NCBI GenBank assembly: GCA_937916075.1
Contig: CALGHW010000360.1
Span: forward strand, 1-14,616
DNA: 14,616 nucleotides
Direction of reading: 5' to 3'
Source of the DNA: an uncultured Prevotella sp.
GTDB taxonomy: Bacteria; Bacteroidota; Bacteroidia; Bacteroidales; Bacteroidaceae
The position numbers and the translations under genes were made by a program. The notes beneath the pieces are model-generated. The model had not been told where the DNA came from, made no database searches, and saw nothing but the letters and a program-made list of their open reading frames with translations. Shown here piece after piece: positions 6,508 through 14,616 of the stretch. The first letter of the stretch is position 1; each line of letters begins with the position of its first letter.

Positions 6508-6586
6508 TATAAGTGATATCTTTTTGCGTGATTATATCATGTATAAGTGATATCTTTTGTGAGATTATATCACGTATAAATGATAT
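6508..6586. repeat. Direct-repeat array upstream of the ATPase promoter (putative operator)
   Basis: TATAAGTGATATC occurs at 6508-6520 and 6542-6554, and TATAAATGATAT at 6575-6586. The spacing of 33-34 bases is about three helical turns. Between the copies lie GTGATTATATCAT (6528-6540) and GAGATTATATCAC (6561-6573), variants of a palindrome GTGAT-TAT-ATCAC. The repeat unit thus combines two alternating half-sites. The array abuts the -7 box of the ATPase gene. Confidence 0.7.
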
Positions 6587-6626
6587 GAGCGGGATAAGGG
6601 AATGAATAGTAGGAATACATTCTACC

Positions 6627-6672
6627 TGTGCGGTTGAGCAATGTATAGTAGGGCGCGGTGTCTCACCGCACA
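6627..6672. other. Hairpin with two mutually exclusive stems
   Basis: The right arm CTCACCGCACA (6662-6672) can pair with TGTGCGGTTGAG (6627-6638, one bulged T). Its CACCGC (6664-6669) can alternatively pair with the nearer GCGGTG (6655-6660) across a 3-base TCT loop. No U-tract follows on either strand. It may be a decayed copy of a dispersed intergenic palindrome. Confidence 0.55.
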
Positions 6673-6734
6673 ATATTTGGATGTCTATCGCTTCTTTTTT
6701 TTTATGGTAATTTTTATTACACTTGCTTTCGTTG

Positions 6735-6828
6735 AGAAAATGAAATTGCCTGATTATGAAGAGAAAGTTGCCTGATTTCTGGGAGAAACTTGGCAGGTTT
6801 CTCTTCGTAATCAGGCAACTTTCTCATT
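6735..6828 (-). repeat. Nested palindromic intergenic repeat, copy 2 (inverted)
   Basis: This is the reverse complement of the element at 2265-2359, 94 bases long, with a 43-base identical core and about nine differences elsewhere. This copy is the better preserved palindrome. AGTTGCCTGATT and AATCAGGCAACT flank the central GAGAAAC/GTTTCTC hairpin, and a third GCCTGATTA unit lies at the outer end. Confidence 0.8.
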
Positions 6829-6920
6829 TCAGCCGTTTCAGCCGCTCCGAAGGAAGCTTCAAGCGGAGATGAAATATTTTTATATTATAACATTTATTCT
6901 TCAGCCGTACAGGTTGAAAG

Positions 6921-6968
6921 ATGCGGAAGCACAGCGTCTTGTACAGCAAGACTTCTGCGCTTCCGCAT
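6921..6968 (-). terminator. Terminator-like hairpin after the giant adhesin gene
   Basis: The outer stem ATGCGGAAGC (6921-6930) pairs with GCTTCCGCAT (6959-6968). The inner stem GTCTTG (6936-6941) pairs with CAAGAC (6947-6952) around a TACAG loop. It starts 36 bases past the adhesin stop. No U-tract follows on the minus strand, whereas TTT follows on the plus side, so it may act as a 3'-end stabiliser or a weak terminator rather than a canonical one. Confidence 0.6.
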
Positions 6969-7004
6969 TTTCACGTCAATAGGGAGACTGCATGTGGCAG
7001 AAGC

Positions 7005-10000
7005 CTACCTTACCACTTTATAAGCGGCGTCGCCCACACGTACCACATAGGTGCCGGCAGCGTGTGCCCGCATCGGGACAACCGTATGGTAGCCCTCGTC
7101 CACGCGGCCCCGGTAGACCGTCTGTCCACCGGCCGAGATGACGGTCAGTGCGTCGCCGGCATGGGCGCCATAGATATGGAGGTCGGTACCCACAGCCTCC
7201 ACACGCACATGACCCTCAGCCTCCACATCTCCGATGGCCGAGACGGTGAGCGTCACCTTGTCGCTCTTCTGCTCGCCCGTCGAACTGTATACGGCGGCCA
7301 CCTGGTATTGCAGGTATTTGCCGTCGACAGGCTGGCGGTCGGTATAAGTCGTGTCGGTGGTCAGGGTGGCATTGAGCTTCTGGCCGTTGCGATAAATGTT
7401 GTAGCCCTCAAAGACATTCTTCGTGCTCGAGGTCTCGCCCTGGGCAGCCTTTCCGGTCAACCGGGCACCGGTGGCTGTGGCCTTGGGCACAAAACGGCGG
7501 CGCTGGCCGGCAGCCTTCTGCACGCCAGTCAACTGGGCCGAGTAGGGACTCAAGCCAATGGAGATGTTCCAGTTGGCGTCGATGTCGGCACCCGAGTCCT
7601 CCATGGTGCTCCAGGTAATACCGTCGGTGGAGTAGAGGTCACCACGACCACTACGGGCCGGACCCTTGTCGTAACCCAGCGGCACACTGATTTCATTGTG
7701 CTCCACATAGACCGCCACGCGCAGGTTTTTCTCCGTGTTGACCTTCAACGGCTCATCCAGATGGATGGTGTTGAAGGCATACTGCTTCAGGGTGGGCACA
7801 TACTGCTGGCGCACCAGGGTATTGTTCTCATACACCAGGAGGAAGAGAGCCTCGGGTATCTGGTTGATATACACCTCGACATCGCTCAGCGCCAGGTGGC
7901 CATAACCCTTGAGGTCGGAGGCGAACCACTGCACGGCGGCATAGAAGGCGCCGCCATTGGGCAGTCCGGCGGCATCGTAGCTGTTGCCGTCGTGCCAGCG
8001 CAACCAGATAGGCTCGCCCAGGGCAGGCATCTGCCAGCTGAGGCGCACGTCGCCCGAGGATTGCCAGGCAGCCGTGAGGTTGGTGGGTGCCAGCGAACCG
8101 TTGTCATAGCTGAGGTCGAGCCCCACCTTGTCGCTCAGCTCGCTCACGGCAGCCGTGAGTGTAGTCAGGCGCACCTGGTATTCATAATGTCCGGGCAGGA
8201 GGTTGTGGTCCGTATAGCTGATGGCCTGCACGGGCTCCGTGTTGATTTGTTCCCCGTTGCGGAAAATGTCGAATCCGTACACCTGGCTCTGCGGAGCCTC
8301 ACGGTAGAGAGCCACACCGTCCACATAAGTGGCAGGAGCCGAGGCGGCCTTGGCTACAGCCACATACTCAGTGCCTTCGGGCAACTGGCACACGATGTCC
8401 TGCCAGGCCTCCGAAGTGGTATAAGAGGTAAGGTAGATGAAGTTCTCACGATGGGTGCCCCCTTTCGAGTAGTACACGTCGAGCGTGCCGCTGCCCTCAT
8501 GGTCGTCGGCATTGCGGGCGGCCAGACGCAGATAGCCCATGCCCTCGGCCGGTATCACGCCAAAGGCCGCATCATGCTTGTCGGCCTTGATGGCCTTGAC
8601 GCCGCCAAAGGCACAGTCGCTCGTGGCATACCACCGCGACGCATAGGAGGCCCCGCTCACGGCATACAGCTCAGCCCCGTCGAGGGCTGTCTCGAAGTTG
8701 TCGGTACGGGAAGCCCCGGCATACATGTCAGGGTCAGCGAAAGAGAGAAGCACATCGTAGCCATAAGACGAAGGCACTGCCTTGACATCCACCGGCACCT
8801 TGGCCTCGCCCGACGCCACGATGGTGGCCGTGGCGGCAGTAGACTGGGCCGATGTGCTGCCGTCGATATACACCGTCTGGACGGTGTACGTGTGCTCTTC
8901 CGATCTCGAGCCTGTTGCCCTCCTGCGAGAGAGTCTCGGCATAGTAGCGGCGGCTTACAGGCTCGGCGTTGAGTTGCTGGCCGTCACGGAACACGTTGTA
9001 GCCCGCTATCGTGGGCTGACTGCTGATATCGAGGACAACCAGGCGTGTGTTGTCACCACGACGCTGCAGGGCCATCAGCAGATAGGTGGTGCCGTCGGCC
9101 GCGGTGAACGACGACATACCGCCAGCCGTCACCGAGGCCATGTCGGGTATCTCCTGGTAGCGGCCCATGTCGATGTCGCCCGTGCGCTGGCCGGTGGCCA
9201 TGTCGTAGACACCGATGGTATAGGCGTTAGCCTCGCCGCCCTGCTCAAAGGCATAGAGCTTGCCGTCTACACAGGCCGTTCCGGCAGCCCCTTTAAGCGC
9301 TGGACCGGTGGCCAACTTGCTTCCATTGCGGGCCACGTAGATACTGGTCTCCCAGTCGCCCACCTCAAAACCGCCGCGGCCGTTGTCCAGTTCGGGCACA
9401 TAAGCCAGGTGGCGGGCATATTCGGAAATGGCGATGGTGTCGAGCACAGCGTGGCTGTCCATGTCCACCTGGTAGATGTTGTTGCCGTTGTCGCCCACAT
9501 AGAAGTGAGTGCCGTCGAAGGTCATGTTGCGGATGCCGTCGAGGCCAGCTATCTTGAAGCTGCCCAGGAACTCTCCGCCGAGCGAATAGCGGTTCACCAC
9601 ACCGTCCTCATTGTAGATGGAGGTATAGACGTGCTTGCCATCGGTAGCCACGGCCATCTCAGACTTTGAGCCCGTAAACGAGCGCACAAATTCGGGATAA
9701 CCGGCGTCGGTGGTGACAGGACGGGCCTGCAAGTCGGGCTCAAAGACGGGAGCCGCTGCTGTGGGACCTGCCCAGCGCAGCGACACATTGCGGTTTTTCA
9801 CCACCGTGGCGTTCAGGCTATAGGGGGCGTGGTGCTCCCGGATGTCATAGGCCACCACCTCAACCGGCTCACAGGGAGCCGACTCGCCACCGTCGGCATA
9901 GACCGAGGTGAGGCGGTAGGCATGGGTACCCGTGGCGGGCAGTTCGTCGGTATAGGTAAAGACGCTGACGGGAGCCTCGTTCACCTGGTGACCGTCCCGA

Positions 10001-13000
10001 TAAACGTTGTAGCCCACGGGTGTCTGCTCAACTGTCGAGGTGGCGGGGGCCACGTTGACACGCAAGTTGATGTTGCCCACCAAGCCCGACTGGGCGGCCG
10101 AGAACCACTCCTTGCCATCGAGCGAGAGCAGGTCGCCCTTGCCGTTGGAAGTAGAGGCGTCGAGACCTACGGGCTGCACACCGTCGTCGTTCATCACCAT
10201 GAAGGCGAAGCGGTAGGTATGGCCTGGCTCCAGAGTGACAGGTGTCTCTACGGGCACCTCGGTGAAGCGGCCGTCATAGAGGATGGTGCCGGTATAGCGG
10301 CGGTTGTAGATACGCTCGCCGTCCTTGTAGATATTGAGCGAGAGATAGGTGCAGAGGTTGACCAGCTGGATGGACACGGAGGTCACGCTCTTGCCGCGGT
10401 AGGGCACAATGTCCTCAGCGTCCCACTCGGCACCGGCATAGAAGAAGCCGCCACCGTCAAGACCTATCTGGTCCTCGTGTGCGCCGGTGGCCCACGTCAT
10501 CGTGTCACGACGACCGGCCTGGGCCAGAGGCGACTGCCACTGCAGGGCCACGTCCTTGTTATGGCTGATGGCGGCCGAGAGGCGGATGGGGGCATAATAC
10601 TGGGCACCGTCCTTGACGAAGACGCTCACCGAGTCGGACAGGGCCGACTCCTTGCCGCCGGCATACACAGCCGACACCTTATAAGAATAAGAACCATACA
10701 CCCGGCGGGAGTCGGTGTAAGTCGTCGCACTGACGGGCTGGGCATTGACTTTCACATTGTCACGGTAGATATTGTAGCCCTCAGGACGGGCTGAGCCGTT
10801 GCCCTGCTGCCAGGTCAGCGTGACCGAGGCGTGAGCAGCCTCTGCCTTGACCTGCTGCGGACGGGGAGTGGCCGACTCGCCGACAGCGTTGAGCGTGAAG
10901 CTCAGAGACTGGTCGGCTGTCTCGGGAAGGGTGAGGAGCGTGGCCTGACCCGTGAATGAATCGCCGCTCTTGGCGGCCAGGGCATCCAGGCCCACGGTGA
11001 GGGGCTGCTCGGCGCCGGCGGCCAGCGTGCCATGCTTGGGCGACAGGCTGAGCCACTTGTCAAACTCGCAGAGGGTATAGCGGAACACCAGGTTGGGCGA
11101 CTGATTGAGCACACCCAGCAGGGTGAGGGTGCCCGGCTTGATGTCGGTAGAGGCAAAGAGTCCGCACACATAATTCTCGCCCGAGGTGGCATCGCCCATC
11201 CTGTAGCCAGGAGCGTCGGTGAGCACATGCTTCACGTCGGTCAGCGTACGGGTGCTGAGGTTATACTGGCGTATCTGCAGCTTGTCAATCATATTGCTGT
11301 TGGCCGAGGTCATGTCGGCCAGCCACAGGTAGGGACCGCCGGGGGTGATGTTGTCATAGGCCGAACCATAGACAGACACCGAGTTGTCCGAGTCAAACGA
11401 GGTGAGCTGCGAACCGAGCTTGCCGTTGGGGCGCATAAAGGCCACCGTGCCGAAGCCTCCTATCCAGAAGCCCTTGCGGTCGGGATCATAGCTACAGTGG
11501 GTGATTTTCAGGCTGGGCTGGTCGGCCACGGTGATGATGTCAACCACACGGCGGTTGTCAAAGTCGAGCTTAAACAGGCGGTTGGAGTAATCGCTGCCGT
11601 AGAAATAGCGGCCGTCGTAGGTCAGGTCGTAGAGCCGGTAATACATCTCGGGGATGCTGAACTGCTCGATGAGCTGGCCGTCCTTGTCGTACTTCCAGAA
11701 CTTGCCCAGTTCTACCGACGAGGTGGTGTAGTAGAACTCGCCGTCGAAGGCAATAGACTGCTGCAGGTCGCCCGAGGTCTTGAATGAGGTCTGGGGCTGC
11801 CACTGGTGTGTCACATCGCCCGACTGCTTGGCGGGCTGGTCGGCCAGATGCCACACCATGGGGCCATCGCCGGTATTGCGGAGCGTGAGCGTCCGGACGG
11901 TGTTTGACTCGGCCACGATGTCGGCGGCCACCGAGGTGGCCGACAGCGACACGGCCGGACGGGTGAGCCGGGCCGTGAAGTCGTTGGTGGAACCTTTGGC
12001 CACGTTCCATTCGCCACTGTATACATTATAACCGTCACGGATGACGCGCACCGTATACTTACCCTCTTCTATTTGGGACAGCTGGATTTGGCCCTTGGCA
12101 TCGGTGGTGGCATTGACAACGGCACCCTGGTCGGCAGTGAGCGTCACAGGACAATCGGCCACGGGCCCTTCAGCCGTGGCGACATGGAGTGAGGCCGAAG
12201 TCCACACAGGATTCCACACCTTCACATCATCCACATACCAGTAATTAATCCACTTGGCATTGGCACCGTGGGCACGGAAACGCACCCGGAAGAGGTCGCT
12301 CTTCAGTACGTCGCCCAAGGAAAACTGGCATGTGGTCCAGTCGAAGCTGCCCGAACGGTTGTCGTAGGTCTTCAGCTCCTGCCAGGTCTGTCCGCCGTCG
12401 CTGGTCACCTCGGCCGAGAGATAGTCCACGCTGGACAACTGGCTGTTGCGCAGGCGGAGATTGAAGCGCAGGTAAGTGTTGGAACGGTCGGTGGTATGCA
12501 GTTCGCGGGTAACGAGCGACTGGTCATAATTCTCGTCGTTGGACCATTTGTAGGTGGCACTGGGGTCCACCAGTCCATACTCATAATAGTCAATAGACCA
12601 GTGAATCTCGCTGGATTGGTCGGCCTGCACTGTGGTCCACTTGTCCTCATGGAGAGTCCAGTCGTCGAAGTCGTCCTCGAAGGGCAACAGACGAATGTCG
12701 GGCACCTCGACGCTGAGCGGTTGGCTCTGGGCCGACTCGGTACCGTCCTTATAGACGGCCGTCACGGTGTAGTTGTAAGAGCCATAGTCGTCCACAGTGT
12801 CGGTATAGCGTATCTGGTCTACCGGAAGCTGATTGACCTTTTGTCCGTCTCGGTAGACATTGAAGCCCACCAGAGGATTGGCCGCAGCGGCCTTGGCGAC
12901 AGCCGAACCGGGACGCACCTGGTTTGTACCTACAAAGATGTCGTCAATCATCAGCATGAAGGCATCGTCAGACACACAGTTGACCGTCACGTATTTGGCC

Positions 13001-13752
13001 TCCTTGGGGATGGTGTATTTCACGAGCGTCCACTCGGCGGGCAGTTCCACATAGGGTCCGTCGTTGACATACTTGAAGTCAGACGGCTGGCGCCCGGTCG
13101 TGGAGTAGCCCACCCGGATGCGCTCGGCGGCGATATTATCGCTCACCTTGTAGCTGCGGGCCATAAAACTTATCTGGAAGTCCTGGTCAAAGTTTAATTC
13201 GGGCGATATGATGTAGTCGTTGTTCTGGGCATCCACAGCACAGAAGTCCACCAGCATTTTCTTGCCCGAATAGGGCTGGTAGTCGGGATTCTCGTTGACG
13301 GCCGGCGAGGTCATCCAGGGATTCATCACGACAAAGGCCATCTTCTGTCCCTGCGTGGGGAAGGTGCAGGCCTGCCAGGTATAGGTGCTTTTGTTGTCGG
13401 CGTCAATGTACGACCAGCCGATGTTGCCGGCAGAATTGACAGCAAAGTCCTCATGGCTCTCGAAGTCATCGAAGTAGCCGTCGGTGGGTTCGGGTGAAAT
13501 CCAGGTGAGCTGCACGGTCTTGTCGGTCACGCCCATCAGGCCAAGGCCATAGGGCACGCCGTCGGCACTGCCCTCGGCCTTGAGCGCAGGATAATGCACG
13601 CGTGGCGCCGGGGCCTGGTGCATCAGGCTTTCCGAGGGTCTCACCTTTTCCTGCTGGCGGTCATGACGGTCGGCCGTCTGGCTTACAGTAGCCCAGACAG
13701 CACCGGTGGCCAGTGCGGCCAGCAGCAATGCGGAATATTTATTTCGTCTCAT
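7005..13752 (-). CDS. Giant multidomain T9SS-secreted adhesin-like protein; reading frame broken by an apparent adapter artefact
   Basis: As given, the frame from the ATG at 13752 shifts at 8904; removing 16 bases (8889-8904) gives one 2243-residue protein. Order: signal peptide (1-22); gingipain-type cleaved-adhesin jelly roll (about 90-276, ending LMIDDIFVG); FN3-like repeat (294-350); second jelly roll (354-515, YWYVDDVKVW); carboxypeptidase-regulatory-like domain (516-598); propeller-like region (645-895). FN3-like repeats recur at about 990-1046, 1245-1301, 1582-1639, 1819-1876 and 2109-2166, most with a GYN[IV][YF]R[DN] signature. They separate two copies of a 155-residue module (1082-1237, 1911-2067), a second propeller-like region (1353-1580) and a third jelly roll (1655-1812). 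It ends with a T9SS type A sorting domain (about 2170-2243, GTYVVRVGDAAYKVVR). No protease motif was seen. It should be exported by Sec and then T9SS to the surface or outside. Adhesion is inferred from domain type. The gene lies 25 bases after another T9SS cargo gene, probably in one operon. Confidence 0.88.
8888..8906 (-). other. Illumina adapter remnant causing an artificial frameshift
   Basis: The minus strand reads AGATCGGAAGAGCACACGT, identical over 19 bases to the start of the standard Illumina read-through adapter. The two local frames translate it as EIGRAHV and RSEEHT, peptides well known from adapter-contaminated assemblies. Deleting 16 bases (8889-8904) joins NRLE to YTVQTVYIDG in frame and completes an FN3-like repeat. 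Two adjacent placements of the 16 bases are equivalent. Confidence 0.95.
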
Positions 13753-13777
13753 TATTTTATTATTGTCTGTTAGTTGG

Positions 13778-14616
13778 TTACTTGAGGATTGTCTTGGTGC
13801 GATAAGTGTGGCCGTCGCCCTCTACGGTAAGCAGCGCCACGCTGCCGGTGCCAGAGGCTGGCACGGAAAGCGTGTTGCCCTGGGCCACGCCCTGGTAAAG
13901 CACGGTTCCGGAGAGAGAGGTCAAGGTAAGCCGGTAGCCAGTCTTAACACCACTGACGGTCAATCCGTCGGGGGTGGTGACAAGCCGGATGCCGGTACCG
14001 TCTATCACGTCTTCGATGGCTGTGGTATGCTGATAGTAAGCCGGGGCCGACTCATCGAAGAAGAGCGACCCGTCGCCGGCTGCTACCCATATCTGGTATT
14101 TTCCGTTGTCAAACTCACCGGTCTCCTTGGAACGGATATCAATCTGGGTATCATACACGCCACCGGAAGCAAGCTCCTCATACTGCATGCCGTCGTTGTA
14201 AATGAGCGTGAGGTACTTGATGCGGCCGTTGCGCCCGCCATGCTTGAAGTTGAAACGGAGCTTGCGGAACTTCTTGTCCTTCAAATAAGAAGTAAGCTCC
14301 ACTTCCTGTCCCTCAGAATCATACTCCTTCAGGTTAATCTTTGCGCCCACGGTCTGCCAAGTCTTACCGTCCTTGGTGCCCTCGACGGTCAGCTCGGAAG
14401 TGCCGACAGGCCCCGATGTGGTGACAATAAACTTACAGTCTTCGATACCGTCGGGAATGGTCTTCAGCGTTACGCTGCCAGTGCTCTTGAAGAAGATGCT
14501 GCCGGTACCCAACGATACATCGCCCTGCACATCCTCATAGAATGACATCGGGGTGAACAGGGCCTCCTGGTTCACCTTGTCGGTCTCCTTGCCCAGATAC
14601 AAATAGTAGCGGGAGG
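13778..14616 (-). CDS. T9SS-secreted protein, C-terminal part (gene continues beyond right edge)
   Basis: The frame is open to the window edge, so 278 residues of the C-terminus are visible and the real start lies outside. A TTG at 14602 is not a start, since the codons before it (Ser-Arg-Tyr-Tyr) are open. The visible part holds a beta-sandwich-like segment of about 110 residues (GTSELTVEGTKDGKTWQTVG, KFRKLRFNFKHGGRNGRIKY). A linker (KYQIWVAAGDGSLFFDESAPAY) follows, then a T9SS type A sorting domain of about 80 residues from AIEDVIDGTGIRLV to GDGHTYRTKTILK. The protein is therefore likely exported through the outer membrane. Its catalytic or binding domain, if any, is not in view. The stop lies 25 bases before the giant adhesin gene on the same strand, with no terminator between, so cotranscription is likely. 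Confidence 0.85.
   Translation of the reverse strand, partial: SRYYLYLGKETDKVNQEALFTPMSFYEDVQGDVSLGTGSIFFKSTGSVTLKTIPDGIEDCKFIVTTSGPVGTSELTVEGTKDGKTWQTVGAKINLKEYDSEGQEVELTSYLKDKKFRKLRFNFKHGGRNGRIKYLTLIYNDGMQYEELASGGVYDTQIDIRSKETGEFDNGKYQIWVAAGDGSLFFDESAPAYYQHTTAIEDVIDGTGIRLVTTPDGLTVSGVKTGYRLTLTSLSGTVLYQGVAQGNTLSVPASGTGSVALLTVEGDGHTYRTKTILK

Larger units (their letters stand above)
6494..7004. other. Intergenic gap rich in hairpins and repeats
   Basis: The gap lies between the ATPase promoter and the end of the giant adhesin gene. It holds the direct-repeat array, a competing-stem hairpin (6627-6672), the second palindromic repeat copy (6735-6828), a 9-base tandem TTTCAGCCG (6827-6844), a small hairpin CCGCT...AGCGG with inner GAAG/CTTC (6842-6866), and the adhesin terminator-like hairpin (6921-6968). 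No protein or RNA gene was recognised. Confidence 0.6.

Noticed and set aside
6508..6586. CRISPR array or plasmid origin iterons
   Set aside because: There are only three short imperfect units whose intervening sequences are also repeated, with no cas or rep gene nearby. A promoter operator fits better.
8734..8904. The 56-residue tail of the upstream adhesin frame after the break
   Set aside because: It is an out-of-frame translation beginning with adapter-derived IGRAHV, so it is not a real C-terminus.
8889..8904. Programmed frameshift or natural pseudogene in the adhesin
   Set aside because: There is no slippery heptamer, and the exact adapter sequence explains the break fully.
7005..8942. 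Separate 645-residue gene starting at 8942
   Set aside because: Its first 18 residues come from the wrong frame and the adapter (RSEEHT). The rest is the C-terminal 627 residues of the single giant protein.
6921..8972. Long plus-strand open frame of 683 codons opposite the adhesin C-terminus
   Set aside because: It is the antisense shadow of a GC-rich gene. It starts inside the terminator hairpin, contains no recognisable domain and runs through the adapter remnant.
9829..10794. Plus-strand frames of about 300 codons opposite the adhesin (also 8782-9669 and 12268-13197)
   Set aside because: They are shadows of the T9SS adhesin, whose domains and repeats are clear on the minus strand.

Overview
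The window looks like a chromosomal segment of a Bacteroidota member of the Bacteroidales, most likely Prevotellaceae-like. The evidence is several promoter boxes of the Bacteroidota form TAnnTTTG, two adjacent proteins with type IX secretion (T9SS) C-terminal sorting domains, an ECF sigma factor paired with a membrane-anchored beta-barrel protein, and an AAA/DUF4143 ATPase and Rpn-type nuclease of kinds common in this group. Coding regions such as the serine dehydratase and the adhesin are GC-rich, while intergenic regions are AT-rich. No rRNA, tRNA, CRISPR array or intact insertion sequence was recognised.

Layout, left to right. (a) 1-2005: a leftward two-gene operon of an ECF sigma factor (1358-1924) and a 403-residue protein (142-1353) with a cytoplasmic N-terminus, one inner-membrane helix, a periplasmic linker and a C-terminal outer-membrane barrel. 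This is the architecture of the dual membrane-spanning anti-sigma factors. The operon ends in a hairpin/T-tract terminator. (b) 2011-2499: an AT-rich gap with a T7C10 homopolymer and one copy of a nested palindromic repeat. (c) 2500-3465: a leftward PD-(D/E)XK nuclease of the Rpn/putative transposase type with a perfect heptad tandem repeat near its C-terminus. (d) 3515-3954: a gap with a 15-bp tandem repeat, a strong hairpin and the dehydratase promoter. (e) 3955-5202: a rightward L-serine ammonia-lyase. (f) 5215-6465: a converging leftward AAA ATPase with DUF4143, preceded by a promoter and an array of direct repeats. (g) 6494-7004: a gap with several hairpins and the second, inverted copy of the repeat seen in (b). 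(h) 7005-14616: leftward genes for two T9SS cargo proteins. One is a very large multidomain adhesin (2243 residues after correction); the other is a partial gene running off the right edge.

The most important observation concerns the giant gene. As given, it is broken into two overlapping reading frames at about 8889-8907. The break coincides with a 19-base exact match to the Illumina adapter end (AGATCGGAAGAGCACACGT on the minus strand). Removing 16 bases restores one continuous frame and rebuilds a fibronectin-like repeat. The frameshift is therefore almost certainly an assembly artefact, not biology.

The sigma/anti-sigma pair would sense envelope state. The T9SS proteins are surface or secreted products. 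The Rpn nuclease and the ATPase look like accessory genes and lie between the two inverted repeat copies together with the metabolic dehydratase gene. No shared pathway links all the genes.
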